From Variovorax boronicumulans (GTDB taxonomy: Bacteria; Pseudomonadota; Gammaproteobacteria; Burkholderiales; Burkholderiaceae_C), in contig NZ_VEDO01000008.1 in assembly GCF_007677875.1 (NCBI RefSeq), positions 206,372 to 270,371 of the forward strand: 64,000 nucleotides of DNA, read 5' to 3'. The notes below the pieces were generated by a model. The model ran no database searches. It saw only the letters and a list, made by a program, of their open reading frames with translations, and was not told the DNA's origin. Positions 34,836 through 43,493 of this stretch are shown one piece after another (within the stretch, counting starts at the first letter, position 1; each line of letters begins with the position of its first letter). Both the position numbers and the translations under genes were made by a program.

Positions 34836-36617
34836 TCAGCGTCGCACCCGCCCGCCCAGCACCCCCACCACTTCGCGGAACACCGCGTTGCCCGCGCCGG
34901 CGTGGGCCAGGTCCAGCACATGGCTGGCCGCGTAATAGGGGCTCAGGTCCAGCCCGACCCCCACGCCGTAGAGCGCGATCCGCCCCTGCTGCTCGATGTG
35001 CTGCGCCACCTGCTGCAGGTGGCGGTCCAGATAGTTCGCGTCGTTGGCCAGGCGGGTGGCGCCGTCCATGGGGCAGCCGTCGGAGAAGACCAGCAGGATG
35101 CGGCGCTCGGCCTCTTCGCGCGCGAGCCGGCTGGCGGCCCACTGCAAGGCCTCGCCGTCCACGCCTTCGCGGAACAAATCGGGCTTGAGCAGCGCGGCGA
35201 GTCCGGGCCGCGCACGGCGCCAGGGTGTGGCCGCGTCCTTGAACACGATGTGGCACAGCTCGTTGAGCCGGCCCGGCCGTGCCGGCCGACCGGCGCGCTG
35301 CCAGTCGCGCTGGGCACGGCCGCCGTTCCAGGCGCCCGTGGTGAAGCCCAACACCTCGCAGCGCGCGCCGATGCGCTCCAGGGCACGGGCCAGCACGTCG
35401 GCCAGCATGGCCGTCCACTCGGCATGTTCCTTCATCGAGGCCGAACAATCGAGCAGCAGCGTGACGGCGCAGTCCGCGAGCGGCTGGTGGCGCGCGGCGC
35501 GGAACAGCCGGCGCTCGCTCGGCTGCGCCACCAGCCGGGCCAGGCGGCGGCCGTCGAGCAGGCCTTCCTCCTGACCGTCGTGCCAGCCGTCCTCGCGCGG
35601 GCGCGCCAGCAGGGCCTGCAGCGCGCGCACCAGCCAGGGCAGCTGCACGCCCTGGCGCGCAATGCACGCGTCCAGCCGCTCGCGCAGTTCGCGCAGTGCG
35701 TCGGGGCGCACCAGCGCCGCGGCGGCCACCTCGCGGTCGTAGGCGCGCGTGAAGACGCAGTAGGCCTGGGCCTCGCCCTCGACCAGGCGCGCCTCGCCGG
35801 CCTGGGCCAGCCGGCCGGCCTCGCCAGCCGGCGGGTCGAAGTCCATCAGCACGCGGAAGCCTGCGGGGTTGTCTTCCTCCTCGCCTTCGCCTGCGGCCTG
35901 CTCCTCATCGGCCACGCCGCCCTGGGCCAGCAGCGCCGCCACGGTGCGCGCAATGGCCAGCGCATGCACGGCATAGGTGGCCTGCTCGCGCCGGTGCCGG
36001 CGCAGACCCGCAAGGTCGGTGCCGAGCTTGGGCACGAGATCGGCGCGCGTGCCCTCCATGAGGTCTTCGGTGTCTTCCAGCACGGGCTCGCCGGTCACGC
36101 GCGAGCGGCTGATCTGGGTCACGGTGTAGAGCAGCATGCCGCGCGTGGTCTCGTTGAGCCGTGCATGGTGGTAGGCGCGCGACCAGGCATCGAAGCGGTG
36201 GCGCAAGTTGCGCACCACGCCCGGCATGGCGGGGTCGGCGAGCGACTCGCAGCGCAGCTGCTCGAGCAGCTCGAACAGCAGCCGCTCCACGGGCGGCTGG
36301 GGGCAGAGGCGCCGGTGCAGCACCGCGTCGCTGTGGGCCAGCCGCAGCGCGATGCCGTCGGCCGCGCCGCGGAAGGAACCGGCGTCGTCGCCCTGCTCCA
36401 GCGCCGGCGCCAGGTGCGGGCCGAACAGCGGCAGGGGCTGGCGGCCGCGGTGCAGGCGCCGGCCGCGGTAGTGCAGGTCGGCCTCCCCGCTCAGCGCACG
36501 GATGGCACCGGCGCTGAGTTCCTCCACCTGCTCGTGCCAGCGCGCCAGTTGCGGCGGCGTGGGCGGCACGCCGGCCGCGTCGGCACGTGGCGGCTCGGGC
36601 CAGTGCCGCGGGGTCAT
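34836..36617 (-). CDS. cobT: Cobaltochelatase CobT-like VWA protein
   Basis: A 593-residue protein matching CobT, the VWA subunit of the ATP-dependent cobalt chelatase. The N-terminal 240 residues are the CobT helical region (LLFELLEQLRCESLADPAMPGVVRNL...), followed by a Glu/Gly-rich linker (GEGEEEDN) and a VWA domain with MIDAS DCSAS at 390-394 and the family block EVLGFTTGAWNGG. The ATG overlaps the cobS stop (ATGA). No cobN, the magnesium/cobalt-binding large subunit, and no other cobalamin gene is in the window, so the function may be another AAA+/VWA chelatase or activase role. Confidence 0.85.
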   Translation of the reverse strand: MTPRHWPEPPRADAAGVPPTPPQLARWHEQVEELSAGAIRALSGEADLHYRGRRLHRGRQPLPLFGPHLAPALEQGDDAGSFRGAADGIALRLAHSDAVLHRRLCPQPPVERLLFELLEQLRCESLADPAMPGVVRNLRHRFDAWSRAYHHARLNETTRGMLLYTVTQISRSRVTGEPVLEDTEDLMEGTRADLVPKLGTDLAGLRRHRREQATYAVHALAIARTVAALLAQGGVADEEQAAGEGEEEDNPAGFRVLMDFDPPAGEAGRLAQAGEARLVEGEAQAYCVFTRAYDREVAAAALVRPDALRELRERLDACIARQGVQLPWLVRALQALLARPREDGWHDGQEEGLLDGRRLARLVAQPSERRLFRAARHQPLADCAVTLLLDCSASMKEHAEWTAMLADVLARALERIGARCEVLGFTTGAWNGGRAQRDWQRAGRPARPGRLNELCHIVFKDAATPWRRARPGLAALLKPDLFREGVDGEALQWAASRLAREEAERRILLVFSDGCPMDGATRLANDANYLDRHLQQVAQHIEQQGRIALYGVGVGLDLSPYYAASHVLDLAHAGAGNAVFREVVGVLGGRVRR

Positions 36618-37579
36618 GCGCTGCCCGACGGTTCCAGCTCGCGGTCCAGGCAGCGCTGGAAGTACTCGGCCACGACGGGGCGCTCGGCCTCGTCGCACTT
36701 GTTGGCGTACGAGAGCCGAAAGGCAGTTGCCGCGTCGCCGAAGATCTGCAGGTTCTCGGCCCAGGTGATCACGGTGCGCGGCGACATCAGCGTGGACACG
36801 TCGCCCGCCGCGAAGCCTTTGCGCGTGAGCCCGGCCAGCGCCACCATCTGCGCCACCAGGCGGCGGCCGGCATCGTCCCCGAGCGCCGGCACGCGGGCCA
36901 GCACGATGGCCTCCTCCTCGGCGGGGTGCAGGTAGTCCAGTGCGGCGACGATGTTCCAGCGGTCGATCTGCGCATGGTTGAGCCGCTGCACGCCGTGGTA
37001 CAGGCCGTTCAGGTTGCCCTGGCCCACGGTGTTGGCGGTGGCGAACAGGCGGAACGCGGGGTGCGGCGTGAGCACGGTGTTCTGGTCCAGCAGCGTGAGC
37101 CGGCCGCCCTGCTCCAGCAGGCGCTGGATCACGAACATCACGTCGGGCCGGCCCGCGTCGTACTCGTCGAACACCAGGGCCACGGGCCGCTGCAGCGCCC
37201 AGGGCAGGATGCCGGGCTGGAACGCGGTGACCTGCTGGCCGTCCTGGAGCACCACGGCGTCGCGGCCGATCAGGTCGAGCCGGCCCACGTGCCCGTCCAG
37301 GTTCACGCGCAGGCAGGGCCAATTCAGGCGTGCCGCCACCTGCTCGATGTGGCTGGACTTGCCCGTGCCGTGCAGGCCCTGCACCAGCACGCGCCGGTTG
37401 TGCGCGAAGCCGGCCAGCAGCGCCAGCGTCACGTCGTGCTGGAAGCGGTAGGCCGGGTCGATCTCGGGCACATGCGCGTCGGGCGTGCGGAAGGCGGGCA
37501 CACGCAGATCGCTGTCCAGTCCGAAGACCTCGCGCACGCTGACCTGGGTGTCGGGGACAAGGCCCGGGTCGTCGGTCAT
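36614..37579 (-). CDS. cobS: Cobaltochelatase CobS-like AAA+ ATPase
   Basis: A 321-residue MoxR/CobS-type AAA+ ATPase. Walker A GLHGTGKS is at 68-75 and Walker B VALVFDE around 133-139. The blocks GRLDLIGRDAVVLQDG, GILPWALQ and FATANTVGQGN...GLYHG are diagnostic for CobS rather than general MoxR. Its ATG overlaps the stop of the upstream IclR gene and its stop overlaps the cobT start, so the three form a coupled operon. The pairing with a sulfonate-type regulator is unexpected for a vitamin B12 gene. Confidence 0.87.
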   Translation of the reverse strand: MTDDPGLVPDTQVSVREVFGLDSDLRVPAFRTPDAHVPEIDPAYRFQHDVTLALLAGFAHNRRVLVQGLHGTGKSSHIEQVAARLNWPCLRVNLDGHVGRLDLIGRDAVVLQDGQQVTAFQPGILPWALQRPVALVFDEYDAGRPDVMFVIQRLLEQGGRLTLLDQNTVLTPHPAFRLFATANTVGQGNLNGLYHGVQRLNHAQIDRWNIVAALDYLHPAEEEAIVLARVPALGDDAGRRLVAQMVALAGLTRKGFAAGDVSTLMSPRTVITWAENLQIFGDAATAFRLSYANKCDEAERPVVAEYFQRCLDRELEPSGSA

Positions 37580-38424
37580 GGCAGCGTCTCGGCCGGATGC
37601 TGGCGCGGCACGGCGTGTTCGATGTCGGCCAGCGCCTGGGCCGCGCGCCGCAACGCGGGCAGCACGCTCTCGGCCTTGTCGCGCGGCAGCCGCATCACGG
37701 GGGCCTGCACGGCCACGCAGAGGTTGGAGCGGCCGCTGTCGGACGGCACCAGCACGGCCACGCACAGCAGGCCCGGCAGGAACTCCTCGTCGTCCAGCGC
37801 ATGGCCGGCGCGGCGCACGGCCTTGAGCGCGGTTTCCAGCTGGGCCAGGTCGGTCACGGTCTTGGGCGTGTAGGCCATCAACGGCGCATGGCCCAACAGG
37901 CGCTGGCGCTGTGCCGGGGTCATCTGCGACAGCAGCAGCTTGCCGCTGGCCGAGCAGTGCGCCGGCACGCGCGAGCCCGGCGCCAGGTAGAAGCGCAGCG
38001 GCGCGGCGGTCTCCACCCGGTCGAGGTAGACCACCTCGTCGCCGGCCAGCGCCGTGATGTTGCAGCTCTCGCCCACCTCCTCCACGAGCCGGCGCAGCAC
38101 CGCATGGCGCGCGCCGTGGAAGGTGTCGTTGCGCAGCAGGTTCTCGGCCAGGCGGCGCAGCCGCACGCCGGTGCCGTAGTGGCGCCCGTCGCCCTCGCGC
38201 TGCAGCAGGCCGGCGCCTTCGAGCTGCTGCAGCATGCGGTGCAGCGTCGGCTTGGGCAGGCCGGTCTCGTCGACCAGGGACTGCAGCGTGAACAGCTGGT
38301 CGCGTGCGGCGATCACCTCCAGCAGCGCGAACAGGCGCATCGTGGGCGTGTCGCCGGCAAGCTCGGCCGCGCCGCTGGCGGGCAGGGAGGGAGGAACGAT
38401 GTGCATGGTGCTGGATGTTCTCAT
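37576..38424 (-). CDS. IclR family regulator, divergent from xsc
   Basis: A 282-residue IclR-type regulator: N-terminal winged helix-turn-helix (MRLFALLEVIAARDQLFTLQSLVDETGLPKPTLHRMLQQLE, residues about 29-69) and a C-terminal effector domain with LVEEVGESCNITAL and VPAHCSASGKLLLS. Two start codons, 38424 and 38406, are possible and neither has a clear Shine-Dalgarno box. It is divergent from xsc-ackA over 112 bp containing a 15-bp palindrome next to a promoter, and it heads the operon with cobST. It probably regulates sulfoacetaldehyde use. Confidence 0.88.
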   Translation of the reverse strand: MRTSSTMHIVPPSLPASGAAELAGDTPTMRLFALLEVIAARDQLFTLQSLVDETGLPKPTLHRMLQQLEGAGLLQREGDGRHYGTGVRLRRLAENLLRNDTFHGARHAVLRRLVEEVGESCNITALAGDEVVYLDRVETAAPLRFYLAPGSRVPAHCSASGKLLLSQMTPAQRQRLLGHAPLMAYTPKTVTDLAQLETALKAVRRAGHALDDEEFLPGLLCVAVLVPSDSGRSNLCVAVQAPVMRLPRDKAESVLPALRRAAQALADIEHAVPRQHPAETLP

Positions 38425-38447
38425 ATTCCGTTATCCGGACCAATAAG

Positions 38448-38462
38448 TTTCGATTTTCGAAA
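38448..38462. promoter_or_regulatory. Probable IclR operator
   Basis: Perfect palindrome TTTCGA-TTT-TCGAAA (6-3-6) in the IclR/xsc divergent space, ending 4 bases before the predicted -35 box of xsc. The same 6-3-6 geometry occurs in front of another IclR gene at 55783-55797. A weaker TCCG/CGGA repeat lies nearby at 38427-38439. Confidence 0.55.
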
Positions 38463-38466
38463 TTTG

Positions 38467-38495
38467 TTGACGTTTTTCGGCGGTGCTTCCAGAAT
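38467..38495 (+). promoter_or_regulatory. Sigma-70-type promoter of xsc
   Basis: TTGACG (38467-38472), a 17-base spacer and CAGAAT (38490-38495). The -35 box matches consensus at five of six positions and the -10 box at four of six. The xsc ATG is 41 bases downstream of the -10 box. The adjoining palindrome would let a bound regulator meet RNA polymerase. Confidence 0.5.
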
Positions 38496-38536
38496 CCGCC
38501 GGCGATTCGACCCACCCGCTTTCACTGGAGACTCCC

Positions 38537-40354
38537 ATGAGCCAGACCACCACCGACGGCCGCAGCGTCGTTGCCGGCGTCCAGAAGATGACGCCTTCCG
38601 AAGCCTTCGTCGAAACCATGGTCGCCAACGGCGTGCGCCACATCTTCGGCATCATGGGCTCGGCCTTCATGGACGCGATGGACATCTTCGCGCCGGCCGG
38701 CATCACGCTGATCCCGGTGGTGCACGAGCAGGGCGCGGCCCACATGGCCGACGGCTACGCGCGCGCCAGCGGCCGGCACGGCGTGGTGATCGGCCAGAAC
38801 GGCCCGGGCATCAGCAACTGCGTGACGGCCATCGCCGCGGCCTATTGGGCCCACAGCCCAGTCGTCATGATCACGCCCGAAACCGGCACCATGGGCATGG
38901 GCCTGGGTGGCTTCCAGGAAGCCAACCAGCTGCCGATGTTCCAGGAGTTCACCAAGTACCAGGGCCATGTGACCAACCCCAAGCGCATGGCCGAGTTCAC
39001 CGCGCGCTGCTTCGACCGCGCGATGAGCGAGATGGCGCCCACGCAGCTGAACATCCCGCGCGACTACTTCTACGGCGAGATCCAGTGCGAGATTCCCAAG
39101 CCCATGCGCGTGGAGCGCGGCGCGGGTGGCGAGAACAGCATGGCGGCCGCGGCCGAGCTTCTGGCGAACGCGAAATTCCCCGTGATCCTGGCCGGCGGCG
39201 GCGTGGTGCTGGGCGATGCGGTCGAAGAGACCAAGGCCCTGGCCGAGCGCCTGGGCGCGCCGGTCTGCAACGGCTACCTGCGCAACGATTCCTTCCCCGC
39301 CAGCCACCCGCTGTGGGCCGGCCCGCTGGGCTACCAGGGCAGCAAGGCGGCGATGAAGCTGATCAGCGAGGCCGACGTCGTGATCGCGCTGGGCTCGCGC
39401 ATGGGGCCCTTCGGCACCCTGCCGCAGCACGGCATGGACTACTGGCCCAAGGACGCGAAGATCATCCAGGTGGAGGCGGACCACACCAACCTGGGCCTGG
39501 TCAAGAAGATCCACGTGGGCATCCACGGCGACGCCAAGGCCGTGGCCAAGGCGCTGCTCGCGCGCATCGGCGGCCAGACCCTGGCCTGCGACGCCACCAA
39601 GGGCGAGCGCGCCCAGAAGATCGCCGCCGAGAAGGCCACCTGGGAGAAGGAGCTGACCGAGTGGACGCAGGAGCGCGACGCCTTCAGCCAGGACATGATC
39701 GAAGAGGCCAAGGGCGAGAAGACCTTCAACGGCGGCCAGTACCTGAGCCCGCGCCAGGTGCTGCGCGAGCTGGAAAAGGCCATGCCGCCGCGCGTGATGG
39801 TGTCCACCGACATCGGCAACATCAACGCCGTGTCCAACAGCTACCTGCGCTTCGAGGAGCCGCGCAGCTTCTTCGCGCCCATGAGCTTCGGCAACTGCGG
39901 CTACTCGCTGCCCACCATGATCGGCGCCAAGCTGGCCTGCCCGGACCGCCCGGCCATCGCCTACGCGGGCGACGGAGCCTGGGCCATGAGCATGACCGAG
40001 ATCATGACGGCCGTGCGCCACGGCATCCCGGTCACGGCCGTGGTGTTCCACAACCGGCAATGGGGCGCGGAGAAGAAGAACCAGGTGGACTTCTACAACC
40101 GCCGCTTCGTCGCCGGCGAGCTGGAGAGCCCGAGCTTCGCAGGCATCGCGCAGAGCATGGGCGCAGAAGGCATCGTGGTCGACGACCTGGCCCAGGTGGG
40201 CGCCGCGCTCAAGAAGGCCATCGATCTGCAGATGAACGAGAAGAAGACCTGCGTGATCGAGATCATGTGCACGCGCGAGCTGGGCGATCCGTTCCGCCGC
40301 GACGCGCTGAGCAAGCCGGTCCGCTTCCTGGACAAGTACAAGGACTACGTCTGA
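38537..40354 (+). CDS. xsc: Sulfoacetaldehyde acetyltransferase (Xsc)
   Basis: Thiamine-diphosphate enzyme of 605 residues that converts sulfoacetaldehyde and phosphate to acetyl phosphate and sulfite, the key desulfonation step in taurine and isethionate use. The cofactor-activating Glu64 is in VVHEQGAAHMADGYAR. The ThDP/Mg motif starts at GDG 478-480 with the partner Asn506 in HNRQWGAEKKNQVDF, a block typical of Xsc. The central MGPFGTLPQHGMDYWPKDAKIIQVE is also diagnostic. ATG 38537 has GGAG 6 bases upstream. ackA follows after 19 bp, so acetyl phosphate is used directly. Confidence 0.95.
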   Translation: MSQTTTDGRSVVAGVQKMTPSEAFVETMVANGVRHIFGIMGSAFMDAMDIFAPAGITLIPVVHEQGAAHMADGYARASGRHGVVIGQNGPGISNCVTAIAAAYWAHSPVVMITPETGTMGMGLGGFQEANQLPMFQEFTKYQGHVTNPKRMAEFTARCFDRAMSEMAPTQLNIPRDYFYGEIQCEIPKPMRVERGAGGENSMAAAAELLANAKFPVILAGGGVVLGDAVEETKALAERLGAPVCNGYLRNDSFPASHPLWAGPLGYQGSKAAMKLISEADVVIALGSRMGPFGTLPQHGMDYWPKDAKIIQVEADHTNLGLVKKIHVGIHGDAKAVAKALLARIGGQTLACDATKGERAQKIAAEKATWEKELTEWTQERDAFSQDMIEEAKGEKTFNGGQYLSPRQVLRELEKAMPPRVMVSTDIGNINAVSNSYLRFEEPRSFFAPMSFGNCGYSLPTMIGAKLACPDRPAIAYAGDGAWAMSMTEIMTAVRHGIPVTAVVFHNRQWGAEKKNQVDFYNRRFVAGELESPSFAGIAQSMGAEGIVVDDLAQVGAALKKAIDLQMNEKKTCVIEIMCTRELGDPFRRDALSKPVRFLDKYKDYV

Positions 40355-40373
40355 GCGCCGCGGGGCCGGTGCG

Positions 40374-41579
40374 ATGGCAGACCATGTCCTGACGCTGAAC
40401 GCCGGCTCCTCGTCGGTCAAGTTCGCGCTGTTCGCGCTGACGCCGGACCCGCAGGCGCTGCCGCGCGCGCGCTGGTTCGGCCAGGCCGAGGGCCTGGGGC
40501 CGGGGCTCGACGCCACGCTGCAGGTGCGCGACGCGGATGGCGCGGTGCTGCACCAGGCCGCGCTGGCCGGCGCGCAGGCCAGCCACCCCGGCGCGCTGGC
40601 TGCGCTGCTGGACTGGCTGCGCCACGGCGCGGCCGGCACCGCGCTGCGCGTGGCGGCCGTGGGCCACCGCATCGTGCACGGCGGCATGCACTTTGCCGCG
40701 CCGCAGCGGCTGGATGCGGCCACGCTGCAGGCGCTGGAGGCGCTGAACCCGCTGGCGCCGCTGCACCAGCCGCACAACCTGGCCGGCGTGCGCGCGGCCA
40801 TGGCGGCCTTTGCCGATGTGCCGCAGGTGGCGTGCTTCGACACCGCCTTCCACACCACCCAGCCCGCGGTGAACCGCCGCTTTGCGCTGCCGCGTGCGCT
40901 GCACGATGCCGGCGTGCAGCGCTATGGCTTCCACGGCCTGTCGTACGAATCCATCGTGGCGCAACTCGGCCAGATGGCACCGGCGCTGGCGCGCGGCCGC
41001 GTGGTGGTGGCGCACCTGGGCAACGGCGCCTCGATGTGCGCCATCGCCGATGGCCGCTCGGTCGCCACCACGATGAGCTTCTCGCCGCTGGACGGGCTGA
41101 CCATGGGCACGCGCTGCGGCCAGCTCGACGCGTCCGTGGTGCTGTTCCTGCAGCGCACGCTGGGCATGGACGCCGATGCGGTGGAGCGGCTGCTGTTCCG
41201 CGAGGCGGGGCTGCTGGGCTTGTCGGGGCTGTCGAGCGACATGCGGGCGCTGGAGGCGTCGGCGGCGCCGGAGGCGGCCGAGGCCGTGGCGCATTTCAGC
41301 GAGCAGGTGGTGCAGCAGCTGGGGCGATTGGCGGCGGCCATGCGGGGGATCGATGGGCTGGTGTTCACCGGCGGCATCGGCGAGAACGCGGCGGGGCTGC
41401 GGGCGCGCATCGTGGGCGACAGCGCGTGGCTGGGGGTGCGGCTGGATGCGCAGGCCAATGCGAAGCGCGGGGTGGCCTGCATTTCTCAGCCTGGCAGCCC
41501 GGTGGTGGCCTGGGTGCTGCGGACGGACGAAGAGGCGGTGATTGCGCGGCACACAGCGCGGGTGGTGGCCGCGGGCTGA
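40374..41579 (+). CDS. ackA: Acetate kinase
   Basis: A 401-residue acetate kinase that turns acetyl phosphate and ADP into acetate and ATP. Motifs in order: LNAGSSSVKFALF (residues 7-19), GHRIVHGG, CFDTAFH, RYGFHGLSYES, AHLGNGASM, LTMGTRCGQLDASV and DGLVFTGGIGENA near the C-terminus. Its place 19 bp after xsc means that acetyl phosphate from sulfoacetaldehyde yields ATP by substrate-level phosphorylation. Many xsc operons carry pta instead. The 92 bp after the stop hold no visible terminator. Confidence 0.93.
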   Translation: MADHVLTLNAGSSSVKFALFALTPDPQALPRARWFGQAEGLGPGLDATLQVRDADGAVLHQAALAGAQASHPGALAALLDWLRHGAAGTALRVAAVGHRIVHGGMHFAAPQRLDAATLQALEALNPLAPLHQPHNLAGVRAAMAAFADVPQVACFDTAFHTTQPAVNRRFALPRALHDAGVQRYGFHGLSYESIVAQLGQMAPALARGRVVVAHLGNGASMCAIADGRSVATTMSFSPLDGLTMGTRCGQLDASVVLFLQRTLGMDADAVERLLFREAGLLGLSGLSSDMRALEASAAPEAAEAVAHFSEQVVQQLGRLAAAMRGIDGLVFTGGIGENAAGLRARIVGDSAWLGVRLDAQANAKRGVACISQPGSPVVAWVLRTDEEAVIARHTARVVAAG

Positions 41580-41671
41580 CGGACAGGGTGAGCCTTTGCG
41601 ATCGGTGCCTCTGGGGGGGCACGGGGTGCACGGCTGATCCTCGCTTGCGCGCGGCGTCACCTACCGATGGG

Positions 41672-42226
41672 CTACCAGCCAGCGCTGCCGGGCCCGCCCT
41701 TGAAGGGCCCCGCCAGGTCAGGGGTGATCCAGCCCCCATAGAAAGGCCCCGCCTGCGGCTGGGCCTTCGATCCCCCGACACGGCAGTCGAGTTGGTGGGC
41801 ATAGAAGGCCACACAGTCGGCGAGCGGCTCGGCGCCAGGCAGGGGCTGGGGGTAGCTCCAGGCGACCTGGTCCAGGCGGCGCGGGCCGTCGACCAGATGC
41901 CAATAGCGCGCCGGTCCCTTCCACTCGCAGAACGAGCCACCGCCCGCGGGCTCCAGCAGTCCAGGCCGCACGTCGGCCAGCGGCAGGTAGAACGTCGGTG
42001 GGTGGGCCGTTTCGCGGACGGCCCAGGCGGCGCGTGTGCGCGCCACCTCGAGGTCGCCCCAGAGCACGACGATCTCCCGTGCTTCACGCACCAGCTCCGG
42101 CGGCCTCGGGAAATCCCAGACCGACACCTGCCCCGGCGCAGGCACTTCGGCGAACGGCGGCCGCTCTTGCCCCCGCCAAAGCCACTGCGCGCGGGCGCGA
42201 TCAAGCCAATTGGAATTACTGGTCAT
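41672..42226 (-). CDS. DUF427 domain protein
   Basis: A 184-residue protein of the DUF427 family, whose function is unknown. The fold core is visible: VVLWGDLEVARTRAAWAVRETAHPPTFYLPLADVRPG, then GGSFCEWKGPARYWHLVDG and a C-terminal AFYAHQLDCRVGG. The Cys-Glu-Trp-Lys-Gly segment is the most conserved family signature. ATG 42226 is preferred over an upstream ATG because of a GGAGG box 6 bases before it. It stands alone, convergent with ackA. Confidence 0.88.
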   Translation of the reverse strand: MTSNSNWLDRARAQWLWRGQERPPFAEVPAPGQVSVWDFPRPPELVREAREIVVLWGDLEVARTRAAWAVRETAHPPTFYLPLADVRPGLLEPAGGGSFCEWKGPARYWHLVDGPRRLDQVAWSYPQPLPGAEPLADCVAFYAHQLDCRVGGSKAQPQAGPFYGGWITPDLAGPFKGGPGSAGW

Positions 42227-42352
42227 GGTGCCTCCAAGCATGCAAGGCCCGCAAGCAGGCGTTCGTCCTCGGCCTTTGGTGCGGCATGGTGTCTGACTGG
42301 ATCGGATGCTCGCACCGGCACGCGCGACCGCGCTTTCCGCACGACACCGCCT

Positions 42353-42787
42353 TCAACGCCGCCGCATCGGCATGCCGTCGATGAGCGTGAACACTGCGTC
42401 CAACGACAGCGTGCCGCGCTCGGCGAGTTTGATGCCGCCATCCTTGCCCACAAGGAATGCCGTGGCGGGATCCGCCGGCGATGCGCCCACCGCCTGGAGC
42501 AGGCCGCGCGTCTGTGCCTCGTTCATGGCCTTTCCATCGCGGCTGCCCTGCCCGGCCACCACCGTGAACAAGACCATCTCGCGCTCCAGGAACTCGGCAC
42601 GCACGGTGCCCTGGCGCAGCGCGGACTCCACCGCCACCAGCATCGGGTCGCCAGCCGCCGGCACGACCAGCACCAGCGGGCGTGCGCGCCAGCGTTCGCT
42701 GGCGAGCGGGTTGTCGTCTGCCGCGCCGGCGGCCAAGGAGGTCGTGGCCAGAAAGGACATGGTGATCGCTCTCAGAAGTCGTGTCAT
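42353..42787 (-). CDS. DUF4174 periplasmic protein
   Basis: A 144-residue exported protein. A signal peptide (MTRLLRAITMSFLATTSLAAGA) is followed by a thioredoxin-like DUF4174 domain: RPLVLVVPAAGDPMLVAVESAL, REMVLFTVVAG, ATAFLVGKDGGIKLAERG and FTLIDGMPMRRR at the end. There is no CxxC, so redox activity is not expected. ATG 42787 begins the signal peptide; the longer upstream frame is noise. It precedes no other gene closely and its role is unknown. Confidence 0.78.
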   Translation of the reverse strand: MTRLLRAITMSFLATTSLAAGAADDNPLASERWRARPLVLVVPAAGDPMLVAVESALRQGTVRAEFLEREMVLFTVVAGQGSRDGKAMNEAQTRGLLQAVGASPADPATAFLVGKDGGIKLAERGTLSLDAVFTLIDGMPMRRR

Positions 42788-43013
42788 GGTCCGGTTGTAC
42801 TGCGCTTCAAATACAAACCGTATCCGTGGTGGCTCTTCTGCATGTCGCGGAGCGATGGAAAGAGCCTTGGGATGACCGCCACTGGGGAGGTCGGGGACTT
42901 TGAACAGGTGTTCCGGCGCCGTGCTCAACGGCCGCTATGCGCCCGTAGCAGCCGTTTACTAGGTCTAGGTGACAGGCTGCTGAAGTGGCAAACCTGACGT
43001 TGCCGTAGCATCG

Positions 43014-43427
43014 TCATCGCGTCCATATCGCTAACAGCGGGACGGTGTCCGGCTTCATTGCTCGACCCCTCGCGACCTTGGCCAGGATCTCGCAGTCGTT
43101 GCCGACGCTTTCGCCAAAGGTACCGGGCCACCGTGCTGGTCGAATGTTGCGTGCGACCGCGAACGCTGTTCCGCTCCGAATCCCGACTCGTCAATGACAG
43201 CCCCCGTATTGGCACCATGTGGCCGTTGGGATGCGTGAGCCGAGCGCGCCAAAGGCGACACGACCCAGGAACACCATCAGCTCGTCGCCGGGTCCAGTGC
43301 CGTGGCTGGCCACGACTGTGTTCATGGTCTGCAGGATTTCGCGTGCCCACTGTTTCATCTCTCGGGTGATCACGACGAATTCCTGTTGCGGCTGATCCTT
43401 CATCGGGTCTGCCAGGACGCCCGGCAT
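43014..43427 (-). pseudogene. Decayed gene remnant in a 706-bp gene-poor stretch
   Basis: The stretch 42788-43493 holds no intact gene. Two minus-strand segments still show strong third-position G/C as in real genes: one in 43191-43410 (MKQWAREILQTMNTVV ... DELMVFLGRVAFGALGSR) and another, in a different frame, ending at the stop at 43014 (FGESVGNDCEILAKVARG). They look like parts of one frameshifted reading frame. I do not recognise the family and see no transposase motif. The surrounding bases are less GC-rich than the neighbouring genes, and the segment lies at the border of the RND efflux block. Confidence 0.4.
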
Positions 43428-43493
43428 CAGTGGCCACGTTCAAGCGTCGCCAGTGCGGGCCTTGGTCATCGCCGCAGTGGCACACTAACTCTG

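Noticed and set aside
34836..37579. Calling this a cobalamin biosynthesis operon
   Set aside because: Only cobS and cobT are present; cobN and all other cob genes are absent from the window.
42788..43493. Insertion sequence remnant
   Set aside because: No transposase motif, terminal inverted repeat or target duplication could be seen.
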